The notes below the pieces were generated by a model. It saw only the letters and a list, made by a program, of their open reading frames with translations. It had not been told where the DNA came from and did not search any database. Below, piece after piece: positions 16,598-25,841 of a stretch of 64,000 bases of DNA (position 1 is the first letter of the stretch; every line of letters begins with the position of its first letter). This DNA comes from Pedobacter africanus. Its GTDB lineage: Bacteria > Bacteroidota > Bacteroidia > Sphingobacteriales > Sphingobacteriaceae. The stretch covers positions 3,348,001 to 3,412,000 of the forward strand of contig NZ_FWXT01000001.1 of NCBI RefSeq assembly GCF_900176535.1, in the 5' to 3' direction. The position numbers were made by a program, and so were the translations under genes.

Positions 16598-17653
16598 ATG
16601 CTGCGCTACGCCCTTAAAAAGTTCCTGTATGGACTCGCCGTGATGGCAGGGGTGGTAGTTGTGGTTTTCATCCTGTTTAACATTTTGCCCGGAGATCCGG
16701 CAAGAATGACCATGGGGCAACGCTCAGATGTTTCTTCGCTGGAAGCAGTAAGGAAAGAATTTGGCCTCGACAAATCAAAGCCCGTACAGTTCTTCCTTTA
16801 CCTGAACGATCTTTCGCCTATAGGTTTTCATGAAAATACAGCCGAGGCCAGAGAAAAATACCATTACGTAAAACTCTTTTCTGTGGGAGAAAATGTACTG
16901 GCCCTCAAATTACCATACCTCCGGCGTTCTTATCAAACCAAAAGGGACGTGACCGCCATCCTGTCAGAAACAGTTCCCAATACCTTTATACTGGCGCTCA
17001 CGGCCATAATATTTGCCACCATAATCGGGGTGTTCCTGGGCGTGCTGTCAGCCATCCACAAAGATACCTGGGTCGATAAAGCCGCTAATTCCTTTGCCAT
17101 CCTGGGCATATCCGCACCCTCTTTTTTTGCGGGGATCATCATTGCCTGGTTGTTTGGCTTTGTATTGAGCGATTATACAGGACTCAACATGTCGGGCAGC
17201 CTTTATAGTTATGACCCTTTTAAAGGGGAGATTATGACCTGGAAGAACCTCTGGCTTCCCATGCTCACCCTGGGCTTAAGGCCCCTGGCCATTATTGTCC
17301 AACTTACCCGCAGTGCCATGCTCGATGTGCTGGCGCAGGATTATATCCGCACCGCCAGGGCCAAAGGGCTGGGCCGAAATGCCATCATTTATAAGCACGC
17401 TTTAAAAAATGCTTTAAACCCTGTAATTACTGCTATTTCAGGCTGGTTTGCTTCCCTGCTTGCAGGCTCTTTCTTTGTAGAATACATATTTGGTTACAAC
17501 GGACTGGGGCGTACTACAGTCAACGCCCTCGAAATGTCCGACTTCCCCGTAGTCATGGGTTCCATTCTTTTCATTGCGCTGGTATTTGTAATTATTAATA
17601 TTTTGGTAGACGTTTTATATGCCTTTGTTGATCCAAGGGTAAAATTAGCTTAA
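16598..17653 (+). CDS. ABC transporter permease, DppB/OppB type
   Basis: This is a 351-residue inner-membrane permease of the peptide/nickel ABC transporter class. The N-terminal start RYALKKFLYGLAVMAGVVVVVFILFNILPGDPARM is characteristic of DppB-like subunits. The binding-protein-dependent transport domain occupies the C-terminal two thirds, with the EAA loop AQDYIRTARAKGLGRNAII and the ending DPRVKLA. About 70 extra polar residues lie between the first helix and the transport domain, as in other Bacteroidota members. No solute-binding protein, second permease or ATPase gene is nearby, so its partners must be encoded elsewhere. It is embedded two or three bases from both neighbours. Confidence 0.9.
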   Translation: MLRYALKKFLYGLAVMAGVVVVVFILFNILPGDPARMTMGQRSDVSSLEAVRKEFGLDKSKPVQFFLYLNDLSPIGFHENTAEAREKYHYVKLFSVGENVLALKLPYLRRSYQTKRDVTAILSETVPNTFILALTAIIFATIIGVFLGVLSAIHKDTWVDKAANSFAILGISAPSFFAGIIIAWLFGFVLSDYTGLNMSGSLYSYDPFKGEIMTWKNLWLPMLTLGLRPLAIIVQLTRSAMLDVLAQDYIRTARAKGLGRNAIIYKHALKNALNPVITAISGWFASLLAGSFFVEYIFGYNGLGRTTVNALEMSDFPVVMGSILFIALVFVIINILVDVLYAFVDPRVKLA

Positions 17654-17656
17654 GTA

Positions 17657-18160
17657 ATGAGGATATTTCTGATCGGGTTTATGGGCTCCGGTAAAAGCAC
17701 AATGGGGAAAAAACTTGCTACAAAGCTGGGGTACGACTTTATTGATCTGGATCACGAGATCGAAAAACAAATTGGCACATCCATAAGCGATTATTTTGGC
17801 AGTCATGGTGAAGCCGCATTCCGGGAGTTGGAAAGCCAGAGCCTTAAGAACTTCGCTTATCCCCAGAATGCTGTTGTTGCCACAGGTGGTGGCACACCCT
17901 GCTTTTTCGACAACATGGACTGGATGAATGCCAGCGGTACATCCATGTATATTGAAATGCCCCCTGCTGCACTGGCAAAAAGGCTCGAAGGCGGTAAAGA
18001 AAAAAGGCCCCTGTTAAGGGATCTTGATGAAGCCGGGATGATCGCTTTTATAGAAAGCAAGCTCTCAGAGCGCGAAAGCTTTTATAAACGCGCCACCATC
18101 ATTATTAACGGGATCAACCTCAATGCCGACGCAATGAGGGCTGCCATACTCAATAGCTAA
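17657..18160 (+). CDS. aroK: Shikimate kinase
   Basis: Shikimate kinase phosphorylates the 3-hydroxyl of shikimate with ATP, the fifth step of chorismate synthesis. The 167-residue cytoplasmic protein has the P-loop GFMGSGKST at residues 7-15, the shikimate-binding DLDHEIE near 30-36, the motif ATGGGTPCF near 76-84, and the lid region GKEKRPLL near 113-120. The length is standard. It is the last gene of the DUF1599-BT_3928-permease operon and converges with the DoxX gene, two bases from its end. Confidence 0.95.
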   Translation: MRIFLIGFMGSGKSTMGKKLATKLGYDFIDLDHEIEKQIGTSISDYFGSHGEAAFRELESQSLKNFAYPQNAVVATGGGTPCFFDNMDWMNASGTSMYIEMPPAALAKRLEGGKEKRPLLRDLDEAGMIAFIESKLSERESFYKRATIIINGINLNADAMRAAILNS

Positions 18161-18162
18161 GG

Positions 18163-18618
18163 TTACCTGTGGAGGTTGGGCCTTTTCTTCATCACCTGGT
18201 CCACAGAAAAAGGACCCGAGCCCACTACCCAGAACAATACCAGTAACAGCAGCACAATAATAGACAACCACAACTCACTGTTCAGTGCCGAAAAGCCCCG
18301 GGCCAGGTTCACAAAAAACACAGCACATAACAGGATAGGGATCTGGATCACTGCAGCAAAACGGGTAAGCAAACCAATTGCAATCAGCAGTCCGCCCACA
18401 AGGTGTACAAAGCCGATAATGTGAATGGCCAGGCTCCACATCATGCCCGAAAACCCAAAAGTGTTGTTTTGCAGCAGCATATCCTGCAATGAGTTGGTGT
18501 TGCTTACAATGGCAATACCCTTGCTGAAGATCAGGATGCCCAAAACAATGCGGATCACATCCAGCCATTTGGCATGGTGCACATCACCCCAGCGCTCAAT
18601 TTTTTGAATAACTGTCAT
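18163..18618 (-). CDS. DoxX-family membrane protein
   Basis: This is a 151-residue protein with four hydrophobic helices: about residues 20-38, 55-80 (SLAIHIIGFVHLVGGLLIAIGLLTRF), 84-103 and 115-135. It matches the DoxX family in size and helix layout, including GLLTRFAA after the second helix. The exact role is not known for this family; some members are linked to redox or detoxification complexes. It is a lone minus-strand gene converging on aroK, and no thiosulphate-oxidation genes are nearby. Confidence 0.85.
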   Translation of the reverse strand: MTVIQKIERWGDVHHAKWLDVIRIVLGILIFSKGIAIVSNTNSLQDMLLQNNTFGFSGMMWSLAIHIIGFVHLVGGLLIAIGLLTRFAAVIQIPILLCAVFFVNLARGFSALNSELWLSIIVLLLLVLFWVVGSGPFSVDQVMKKRPNLHR

Positions 18619-18698
18619 AAAGAATACTTCATTTTAGCGAAGTCCCCTATTAAAGTTAACGAAAAGCAGTGACAATAACAACAATAAAAACCAGGTAC

Positions 18699-19508
18699 TT
18701 ACAGCTGATGCCAGCTCAGTTCGGCCTCATTTTGCAATATCGACGAAAACTCCGGCCTGGGTGGCAGGTTCAGGTACGGATAGCTTACTTTCGATAAATA
18801 AAGGCCCTGGGGATGGGCAGGATTGAGCATTTCCGGTGTCCGCTTTTCAATCAGGTAGTTTTCAAATTCATCTACACTCTGTTCCCCTTTACCAATTCTT
18901 AACAGCTGCCCCATAATGATGCGGATCATCCTGCTCAGGAACCTGTTGGCCGAGATCTGAAAACGCAGTTTGTCGCCCCGCTCATTAACATACAGGCTGG
19001 CTGTCATTACCTTACAGCGGGTATGCTCGTATTTATCCGGACTGGTACAGAAAGGCCTGTAGTCCCTGTACTGGGGCAGTAGCGCTACCGCCTGCTTCAT
19101 TTTATCAAAGTCCAGTTTGTCCAGCAGGTAAAATGAACTCAGGTTGCTTAAAAAAGGGTCTTTATAGGTATGCAGAAAATAATCGTAGGAACGCAGTACC
19201 GCATCAAAGCGGGCATGCCGGTGTGCTGCTACCGGGATGATGTCAAATACTGCGATGCTGTGCGGCAGCAGTTTGTTCATGCGGAAAACCAGGTCGAAAT
19301 CCCATTCCTGCTCCATGTCCATATGGAAGAAAAACTGGCTGGCATGTACACGGGTGTCCGTCCGTCCGCAGCCAATAATGCCCACAGGCATTTTGAACAC
19401 ATCGCTCAATGTCTTTTCCAGGACCGCCTGTACGCTTGTTAACCCGGGCTGTTTCTGCCAGCCATTGTAAACGAGCCCGTTATAAGCTATATGAACAAAA
19501 TACCTCAT
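18699..19508 (-). CDS. truA: tRNA pseudouridine(38-40) synthase
   Basis: TruA converts uridines 38-40 in the tRNA anticodon arm to pseudouridine. The 269-residue protein begins MRYFVHIAYNGLVYNGWQKQ, a typical TruA start. The catalytic Asp51 is in CGRTDTRVHASQF. The usual glycine two residues after this Asp is replaced by Arg, but the rest of the motif is intact. Further conserved segments are NKLLPHSIAVFDI, RSYDYFL and ANRFLSRMIRIIMGQLLRIG. It starts 2 bases after the GH20 gene and closes the operon asd-dacB-GH20-truA. Confidence 0.95.
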   Translation of the reverse strand: MRYFVHIAYNGLVYNGWQKQPGLTSVQAVLEKTLSDVFKMPVGIIGCGRTDTRVHASQFFFHMDMEQEWDFDLVFRMNKLLPHSIAVFDIIPVAAHRHARFDAVLRSYDYFLHTYKDPFLSNLSSFYLLDKLDFDKMKQAVALLPQYRDYRPFCTSPDKYEHTRCKVMTASLYVNERGDKLRFQISANRFLSRMIRIIMGQLLRIGKGEQSVDEFENYLIEKRTPEMLNPAHPQGLYLSKVSYPYLNLPPRPEFSSILQNEAELSWHQL

Positions 19509-19510
19509 CT

Positions 19511-21490
19511 CTATCTTCTTCCCGCCCGCTTGTTCAGCTCCTCTATTGGCATATTCATCATGCGGCCTACCGGTATTTTACCGCGATAGGTGATCACCTT
19601 CAGCATGGTTGCATCTTTTGGCGGTGTCAGCTTCTCCGTATATTTAGGATAAAAGCGGTCCGGGAACGAATTGTCAAAGCTGTAATAAATGTCAAGCCCT
19701 TCAACTTCCGTGCTCAGTTCAATCTGCAATTGCCGGTCGGCCGATCTGCTCACTTTAAATATCGGATCATATACACTAGGCGCATATTTGGTCTCGGCTA
19801 TATCCAAACGCTTAAAATGCTGTTCAACGCGGCCAAAAAAGTTGGGCCAGTTTTTCTTCTCCCGGGGTGACCATACCGATTCCGCAATGGCCATTCCTCT
19901 TGGCCAGGTCATGTACTCCGCCTGCCTGATGTTGTACACCTGCTCCGTCCATAAATTGGCTTGTCCCCCTTTAATGTATTTAGGGTCAACACCGGCCGGT
20001 ACAGGGTCAAACTCGTACGATTTGCTCAACCGCAATGAAGCGTATACCCTCGGCTCGGTAATGGCATCGGCCTGCATATAATCCAGGTATGCATAATCCG
20101 TAGGGCTCATCACCACTTCGTGTTTCTTCTGCGCTGCCTGTATGCCGTATTTCATCCCGCGCCAGCTCATTACTGCCGCACTGGAAGGCATATCCCCGTT
20201 CAGGATCTCGTCCCAGCCCATAAATTTCTTCCCTTTCGAGGCTACAATCTTCTGCACCCGTTTTTCAAAATAGCCCTGTACCTGGTGCATGTTTTTTAGG
20301 CCCTCTCTTTGCATCAGGGCCTTAACAGCCTCGTTCTTTTCCCAGAAATTGAATGGGGCTTCATCCCCGCCCATATGGATGTATTCAAAAGGGAACAGCG
20401 CAGCTACCTGGGTAATTACTGTATCCAGAAAGCCATATACCTTTTCATTGGCCGGGCAAAGCGTATTGTCTACCAAAGCGGTAGGAGGGGCACCCCTCGA
20501 CCAGTCCATGATCCGCTCGCCTGAACGTACGCGGTAGTTCTCCGCACCAGGGGTACACGACAATTCCGGGTAAGCCGCTATGGTGGCCAGGCTATGTCCC
20601 GGCACATCAATCTCCGGCATAATATTTACAAACCTTTCCTGTGCATATTGCACCAGTTCTTTAATGTCTTCCTGCGTATAGAAGCCACCGTAATTGCGGG
20701 GCTCATCTGCCGCCGGGGGGATGAAATTCCCGAACTCTCCAACTTTTTTGACACTCCAGGCACCTACCTCAGTCAGCTTAGGCAGGCCTTTGATCTCAAT
20801 TCTCCAGCCTTCATCATCCGTAAGGTGCAGGTGCAGTATGTTGTACTTGTAGCGCACCATGGCATCGATATACTGTTTCACCTCATCTTTTGTGAAAAAA
20901 TGCCGGGCTACATCAAACATCAATCCTCTCCAGGCCAGGCGCGGATAGTCCATCACCTCCACGCAGGGAACTGTCCATTCTACATTTTCTACCTTTTCAC
21001 TGCTCTCAATTGCAGCTGGAAACAATTGCAGCAAACTTTGAATGCCGTAAAACAAGCCTGCCGGTTTATTCGCCTTTATGGTAATGAAATTTGGCGTAAC
21101 AGAAAGCTGGTAGCCCTCATCGCCCAGCAGGTGATGGCCCTTCTCGTTGATGATCAGCTTAATGTTTGCAGTTGCCGATGGACTGCTCACCGCCGATACA
21201 AAACTGCCCGTTGCTGCCGAAAGTCTTTCCTGCAAAAAGGCCAGTGCCTGTTTCAGCTCCGGCAGGGCCGGCGATTGGATCAGCACATTTGCCGGTAAGA
21301 TGTAATGCCCTTCAGCTTTGGTTACAGCTACCGGTTCGGGTATAATGGCAATTTCAGGAGGCGTGTTGGCTACAGCTGTGGCCGACTGGCCCTCAGGGGT
21401 TGCCTCAGAAACAGCCGTCTGGCTAAAAGCCGGAAAATTTACGGAAAGCATTAACAGGATTAAACCCAACGGGGCGAAAAATCTACGCAT
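19511..21490 (-). CDS. Beta-N-acetylhexosaminidase, GH20
   Basis: This is a 659-residue exported enzyme that removes terminal beta-linked GlcNAc/GalNAc by substrate-assisted catalysis. The signal peptide covers residues 1-24 (ending FPAFSQ). A GH20b-like N-terminal domain (about 45-180) precedes the TIM barrel (about 185-560). The barrel contains WRGLMFDVARHFF, HLHLTDDEGWRIEI, MPEIDVPGHS, and the catalytic pair Asp376-Glu377 in HMGGDEAPF. The C-terminal part looks like the chitobiase/beta-hexosaminidase C-terminal module (YYSFDNSFPDRFYPKYTE). It lies 5 bases after dacB, which suggests a shared role in periplasmic peptidoglycan or glycan turnover. Confidence 0.95.
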   Translation of the reverse strand: MRRFFAPLGLILLMLSVNFPAFSQTAVSEATPEGQSATAVANTPPEIAIIPEPVAVTKAEGHYILPANVLIQSPALPELKQALAFLQERLSAATGSFVSAVSSPSATANIKLIINEKGHHLLGDEGYQLSVTPNFITIKANKPAGLFYGIQSLLQLFPAAIESSEKVENVEWTVPCVEVMDYPRLAWRGLMFDVARHFFTKDEVKQYIDAMVRYKYNILHLHLTDDEGWRIEIKGLPKLTEVGAWSVKKVGEFGNFIPPAADEPRNYGGFYTQEDIKELVQYAQERFVNIMPEIDVPGHSLATIAAYPELSCTPGAENYRVRSGERIMDWSRGAPPTALVDNTLCPANEKVYGFLDTVITQVAALFPFEYIHMGGDEAPFNFWEKNEAVKALMQREGLKNMHQVQGYFEKRVQKIVASKGKKFMGWDEILNGDMPSSAAVMSWRGMKYGIQAAQKKHEVVMSPTDYAYLDYMQADAITEPRVYASLRLSKSYEFDPVPAGVDPKYIKGGQANLWTEQVYNIRQAEYMTWPRGMAIAESVWSPREKKNWPNFFGRVEQHFKRLDIAETKYAPSVYDPIFKVSRSADRQLQIELSTEVEGLDIYYSFDNSFPDRFYPKYTEKLTPPKDATMLKVITYRGKIPVGRMMNMPIEELNKRAGRR

Positions 21491-21495
21491 AAAAC

Positions 21496-22902
21496 TTATT
21501 TTAAGGCATCCAGTACACTGAAAAGCTTCCTGTTGATGCCGGAACCTGAATAATTGTTGATGTTGATCACGACGATGTATTTATTACCGGCTTTATCGGT
21601 ATGGTATCCCGCAAAGGCAGAAACATCATTGATGGTACCACTCTTGATTTTCATGCCATTGTATTCCGGAAAACCTTTGTAATAGTCGTTAAACCATGGC
21701 GCTTGCTGTACCTGGAAGAGGATGCTGGCCATGGCCGCAGCCGTAACCCGGTTGGCAGGCGATAGCCCGCTGCCGTCCACAATGTTCAACGCATTTTTGT
21801 CGATGCCTTTATCTGCCCAGAATGCAATTTCCGTTTTTGCGCCATTTGCCGTACCTGCGGCTTTCCCTGACCGCAAAGCAATGGTCTTTAGGAAACTTTC
21901 TCCGTATAAATTGATGCTCTTTTTGAGAAACCAGTAGCTCATCTCCGACAGGCTGGGCGAACTGATGGTGCTGAGCTTTTGTGTAACCACAGGAACAGTC
22001 TGGTTTTCCAGTGCCATCAGCCTTGCCGTAGTTGCCGGCTGGTTAGCTGGAATGCCCAGTCTCTTTAAAGTGTCCTGTAAGCGAAAGGCGAGCTCATAAG
22101 CAGGGTCTGGCAGGGCTGCCGAAATGCCTGGTTTGCCAATTCCCATACCCCAGCTTCCCCTCAAATAGGCAACCGTAGCGTAAGGCGGCAAAAAGACATA
22201 GGCATTGTCGCCAGTGCCTGGTGCACCGGTCTTCAGTTCATTGACAATCTTCAGGTAAGGCATTTCCGGAATCGTCCTCAGCAGTTTAACCTCTTCATTT
22301 ATGCCGCTGCCTGGTTTTAAATGGATGTCAAACTGGTTCTCGCGCCAGGCCAGACCAGAGGTACCAGCACCGTAATAATTCCCAATGTCCTGCCAGGTCC
22401 AGCCCTCGGGGGTAGTTTGTGTACCAAAAATACGGTCATCTCCAATCACGGCCCCTTCAATTCTCTTGATACCTGCTTTTTGTATGGCTGCCGCCCATTC
22501 AGCAAGTACCTTAATTTCTTTGTTCTGGTAACGCTCCGAACCTAAGGTCGGATCGCCACTCCCGATGAGCACTAAATTTCCTTTTAAAGTGCCATCGGCC
22601 ATAATATTACCCGTATAGGCCAGTGTGGTCTGGTATTGAAAGTCTTTGCCCAGCAGGCTAAAGGCTGTTGCTGCAGTAATGGTTTTCAAGGTAGATGCCG
22701 TGGCGAGTCCTATATTTTCATTCCTGGCAAACAGGGTTTTGCCGGTAGCTGCATCCAGTACCACCAGCGCTGTTAGGGCATAGCGCGTTTGCGGGTCAGT
22801 CTGGAAAGCACTAAACGCCCGCTCAATTTTCTGAGCGGGCGTTTGTGCAAATGTAAAACTGCTGTAAAGCAGCATCAATAAAGTGAATATACGTTTAGGC
22901 AT
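21496..22902 (-). CDS. dacB: D-alanyl-D-alanine carboxypeptidase/endopeptidase, PBP4 type
   Basis: This is a 468-residue periplasmic penicillin-binding protein of the S13 family that trims or cleaves peptidoglycan cross-links. The signal peptide covers residues 1-19. The catalytic motifs are complete: Ser70-Thr-Leu-Lys73 (ATASTLKT), the SxN motif as Ser-Ile-Asn in KKSINLYGE, and KSGT near the C-terminus in MKIKSGTINDV. The large insert between the first two motifs is typical of PBP4. It lies 4 bases after asd and 5 before the GH20 gene, so these are co-transcribed cell-envelope genes (asd feeds diaminopimelate synthesis). Confidence 0.95.
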   Translation of the reverse strand: MPKRIFTLLMLLYSSFTFAQTPAQKIERAFSAFQTDPQTRYALTALVVLDAATGKTLFARNENIGLATASTLKTITAATAFSLLGKDFQYQTTLAYTGNIMADGTLKGNLVLIGSGDPTLGSERYQNKEIKVLAEWAAAIQKAGIKRIEGAVIGDDRIFGTQTTPEGWTWQDIGNYYGAGTSGLAWRENQFDIHLKPGSGINEEVKLLRTIPEMPYLKIVNELKTGAPGTGDNAYVFLPPYATVAYLRGSWGMGIGKPGISAALPDPAYELAFRLQDTLKRLGIPANQPATTARLMALENQTVPVVTQKLSTISSPSLSEMSYWFLKKSINLYGESFLKTIALRSGKAAGTANGAKTEIAFWADKGIDKNALNIVDGSGLSPANRVTAAAMASILFQVQQAPWFNDYYKGFPEYNGMKIKSGTINDVSAFAGYHTDKAGNKYIVVININNYSGSGINRKLFSVLDALK

Positions 22903-22906
22903 AGCC

Positions 22907-23899
22907 TTATCTCAATCCTTCTTTTACCAGGTATTCAGCAATCTGGACCGCATTGGTGGCTGCGCCTTTGCGCAGGTTATCGGCCACAATCCACATGTTC
23001 AGCGTATTGGGCAAAGAATCATCACGTCTGATCCTTCCCACAAATACTTCGTCCCGCTCATGCGCATCTTTAGGCATCGGGTATTTCAGGTTTGCCGGAT
23101 CATCTACCAAAATTACGCCATCGGTTTGTTCCATCAGCGCTTTTACATCGGCTACAGTAAAGTCATTCTCAAACTCTATGTTCACAGATTCAGAGTGGCC
23201 ACCCATTACCGGGATACGTACCGTAGTTGCGGTAACTTTAATGCTGTTGTCGCCCATTATTTTCTGGGTTTCCAGTATCATTTTCATCTCCTCCTTGGTG
23301 TATCCGTTATCCTGGAAAACATCAATCTGAGGAATCACATTCAGGTCAATAGGGTAGGCATAAGCCATTGGTCCATCTGTAATACCTTTACGCTCGTTCA
23401 TCAGCTGGTCAACAGCTTTCACACCGGTTCCGGTTACCGACTGGTAGGTCGAAACCACCACGCGTTTGATTTTATATTTATCGTGGAGTGGTTTTAGGGC
23501 CACTACCATCTGAATGGTCGAACAGTTCGGGTTGGCAATGATCTTGTCTTCGGTAGACAATACATTGGCATTTACTTCTGGTACGACCAGCTTCTTCGAC
23601 GGATCCATGCGCCATGCAGAGGAATTGTCGATCACTGTAGTACCTACTTCAGCAAAACGAGGGGCTTCGGCCAGCGAAGTGCTTCCCCCTGCAGAAAACA
23701 ACGCAATATCAGGTCTCATCGAAATGGCAGTGTCCATGCTTACAATCGCATACTTCTTGCCCTTGAAAGTGATTTCCTTACCAACGCTCTTCTCAGAGGC
23801 TACGGGGATCAACTCAGTCAGGGGGAAGTTACGCTCTTCCAACACTTTCAACATCACGGTACCTACCAGTCCGGTAGCACCAACTACTGCAATTTTCAT
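22907..23899 (-). CDS. asd: Aspartate-semialdehyde dehydrogenase
   Basis: Asd reduces aspartyl phosphate with NADPH to aspartate semialdehyde, the branch point to lysine/diaminopimelate, threonine and methionine. The 330-residue cytoplasmic enzyme has the NADP-binding start MKIAVVGATGLVGTVML. The catalytic Cys126 is in IANPNCSTIQMVVALKPL. Also present are the typical segments STYQSVTGTGVKAVDQL and VRIPVMGGHSESVNIEFE, with His in GGHSE as the acid/base. It heads the asd-dacB-GH20-truA operon. I see no convincing -7 box in the AT-rich stretch upstream. Confidence 0.97.
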   Translation of the reverse strand: MKIAVVGATGLVGTVMLKVLEERNFPLTELIPVASEKSVGKEITFKGKKYAIVSMDTAISMRPDIALFSAGGSTSLAEAPRFAEVGTTVIDNSSAWRMDPSKKLVVPEVNANVLSTEDKIIANPNCSTIQMVVALKPLHDKYKIKRVVVSTYQSVTGTGVKAVDQLMNERKGITDGPMAYAYPIDLNVIPQIDVFQDNGYTKEEMKMILETQKIMGDNSIKVTATTVRIPVMGGHSESVNIEFENDFTVADVKALMEQTDGVILVDDPANLKYPMPKDAHERDEVFVGRIRRDDSLPNTLNMWIVADNLRKGAATNAVQIAEYLVKEGLR

Positions 23900-23997
23900 G
23901 TTTCTAATACTTGTTTGTTACTTGTTTTTAAATTATTTAAGCTTTGTAATTTGTTTAAATGAATAATATGCTCCAAATATGGTCATTTTTTCCACAT

Positions 23998-24032
23998 AAA
24001 AAAAGGGATTGGCTTTTCGTTAACCAGTCCCC
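23998..24032 (-). terminator. Intrinsic terminator closing the 24-34 kb sugar-oxidation gene block
   Basis: On the minus strand GGGACTGG pairs with CCAATCCC (one G-T wobble) around an 11-base loop and is followed by seven T residues. It lies about 25 bases past the stop of the last gene of the block. Confidence 0.85.
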
Positions 24033-24056
24033 TTCTATTTATTAAGCTGTTTCTTA

Positions 24057-24938
24057 TTAAATCAGTTCGCGGTTTACATAGTCGAAGCTTTCCTTAATGC
24101 TTACAAATGCATCCTTCTTATAGTTTTCCTGCTCAACGATCAGGTGCTCCAGTCCAGATTGTTTGGCATGTTTATAAATGTGCTTAAAATCAATGGTACC
24201 GGTGCCAATCTCGGTATTCAGCGAGTGGTTGGCCTTGTCCATATCCTTTACGTGCCACATCACAAAACGGCCCGGATATTTGTTGAACAGCGCCACAGGA
24301 TCATTGCCAGAGCGCACTACCCAATACAGGTCCATCTCAAAGCTCACCAGGCTTTTGTCTGTGCCGTTCAGCATCAGCTCATAGCCCGTGGCGCCAGCTT
24401 CATAGGGCTTAAATTCGAAATCGTGGTTATGATAGGCCAGCTTCAAGCCCGATTGTTTCACCAGTTCTGCGGCCTCATTCAAACGCGCGGTAACTTTTTT
24501 ATAGTCCTCCAGCGATCTTCTGATCGGCTCACCCAGGTAAGCAATCGTAAAATAACGGTTGCCTATCGCAGCTGCACCTTCAATCAGGGGCTTCAGTGGC
24601 TCTATATTTCCGCTGCTCACAAAATCATCCATTCCAAAATGTCCGCTTGGCGATTTCAGGCCATTGGCAGTCAGCAGGCTTTTAAAGGCTTTGGCATCCA
24701 TGCCCCAATAGCCGTCTTTGGCCGAATAGCCATAAGTCTCTACTTCTTTGTAGCCTGCCCTGGCCACTTTTTCAATGACTCCCTTTACGTCATGCGGAAT
24801 CTGTTCCCTGAGGGAATACAACTGAATGCCCACTGTTTTTCCCTTTGAGGCCTCAGTGCTGCAGGCAAATGAAGGCAGTAAAGCTGCTGCTGCAGCTGCC
24901 ATGCCGGCCTGTTTGATAAAAGTTCTTCTTGAGTTCAT
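24057..24938 (-). CDS. Exported sugar phosphate isomerase/epimerase-like TIM barrel (Tat signal)
   Basis: This is a 293-residue protein of the xylose-isomerase-like (AP endonuclease 2) superfamily. The N-terminus NSRRTFIKQAGMAAAAAALL is a twin-arginine signal followed by a cysteine (SFACST) that could be lipidated, so the folded metalloprotein is likely exported. The barrel shows VGIQLYSLREQI, then GYKEVETYG, then LAYHNHDFEF and FEMDLYWV, with Glu, His and Asp residues suited to bind a divalent metal. Related proteins are found with 3-keto-glycoside genes. The substrate is unproven. It is the last gene of the ten-gene block. Confidence 0.85.
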   Translation of the reverse strand: MNSRRTFIKQAGMAAAAAALLPSFACSTEASKGKTVGIQLYSLREQIPHDVKGVIEKVARAGYKEVETYGYSAKDGYWGMDAKAFKSLLTANGLKSPSGHFGMDDFVSSGNIEPLKPLIEGAAAIGNRYFTIAYLGEPIRRSLEDYKKVTARLNEAAELVKQSGLKLAYHNHDFEFKPYEAGATGYELMLNGTDKSLVSFEMDLYWVVRSGNDPVALFNKYPGRFVMWHVKDMDKANHSLNTEIGTGTIDFKHIYKHAKQSGLEHLIVEQENYKKDAFVSIKESFDYVNRELI

Positions 24939-24948
24939 ATACGTTGCA

Positions 24949-25830
24949 TTATACGTCGCAAATGTGTACGGCGTCCCTTAGTGATTTGATCTTGTCCTTA
25001 TATTTGGGAATGAATTCCTGCGCAAGGTAGCCTTTAAAGCCGGTTGCCACAATTGCCTTTATGATGGCCGGATAAAAAAGTTCCTGGGTATCGTCAATCT
25101 CGTTCCTGCCCGGTACACCGGCAGTATGGTAATGCGAAATGTACTGGTGGTAAGTCTGGATGTTGCTGATCACGTTCCCTTCGTCAATCTGCATGTGGTA
25201 AATGTCGTACAACAATTTGAAATTTTCAGAACCCAGCCTTTTGCAAAGCTCTGCGCCCCATGCGGTATGGTCACATTGGTAATCCTTATGGTTTACCTTG
25301 CTGTTCAGCAGTTCCATAACCAGTACTACCCCGTGTTTTTCGGCCAGGGGCAATACCTGCTTCAAACCTTCTACACAGTTTTTCAGCCCGGTCTCATCGT
25401 CTTTTCCCCTCCTGTTGCCGCTAAAACAGATCAGCTGGGTGTAGCCTGCCTCTGCCACTTTAGGGATCATCTCGGTATAGTTTTTAATGAGTGTGGCATG
25501 AAACTGCGGGTCATTCCAGCCATCTACCAGGTTGATCTCGGCGCCGTTGCACATAGAAGAATAGAGCCCGTGCTTTTTTAAGGTAGGCCAGTCTTTAGGG
25601 CCTACCAGGTCAATGGCTTTGATGCCTATTTTTTTTGCCTCAATGCAAAGTTCATCAAGGCTCAGCTTGCCAAAACACCAGCGGCATACGGAGTGGTTTA
25701 CGTTCCCTTTTAACATAGTCGATACTGGTTGTTCAAGTGCAAAAGAGGGTATTGCAGCAGAAACACCTAATGCGGCAGTTCCGGCAACCATATTTTTCAA
25801 CGCAGTTCTTCTGCTTAAATCTTTGCTCAT
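24949..25830 (-). CDS. Hydroxypyruvate-isomerase-like TIM barrel protein with Tat signal
   Basis: This is a 293-residue xylose-isomerase-like barrel. The N-terminus SRRTALKNMVAGTAALGVSAA is a twin-arginine signal, so export to the periplasm is expected. The mature part, VCRWCFGKLSLDELCIEAKKIGIKAIDLVGP, followed by VLVMELLNSKVNHKDYQCDH and LLYDIYHMQIDEGN, closely resembles hydroxypyruvate isomerase (Hyi) sequences, including the metal-site Glu and Asp. The exported location makes true hydroxypyruvate chemistry doubtful. Action on a keto-sugar is more likely given the neighbours. Gaps to the neighbouring genes are 10 and 11 bases. Confidence 0.85.
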   Translation of the reverse strand: MSKDLSRRTALKNMVAGTAALGVSAAIPSFALEQPVSTMLKGNVNHSVCRWCFGKLSLDELCIEAKKIGIKAIDLVGPKDWPTLKKHGLYSSMCNGAEINLVDGWNDPQFHATLIKNYTEMIPKVAEAGYTQLICFSGNRRGKDDETGLKNCVEGLKQVLPLAEKHGVVLVMELLNSKVNHKDYQCDHTAWGAELCKRLGSENFKLLYDIYHMQIDEGNVISNIQTYHQYISHYHTAGVPGRNEIDDTQELFYPAIIKAIVATGFKGYLAQEFIPKYKDKIKSLRDAVHICDV

Positions 25831-25841
25831 TCCTAAATCAG

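Noticed and set aside
20594..21298. Plus-strand open frame of 234 codons
   Set aside because: It is antisense to the GH20 gene, and the translated protein has no plausible domain or start signal.
24144..24848. Plus-strand open frame of 234 codons
   Set aside because: It is antisense to the Tat-signal TIM-barrel gene 24057-24938. Open antisense frames are common in this base composition.
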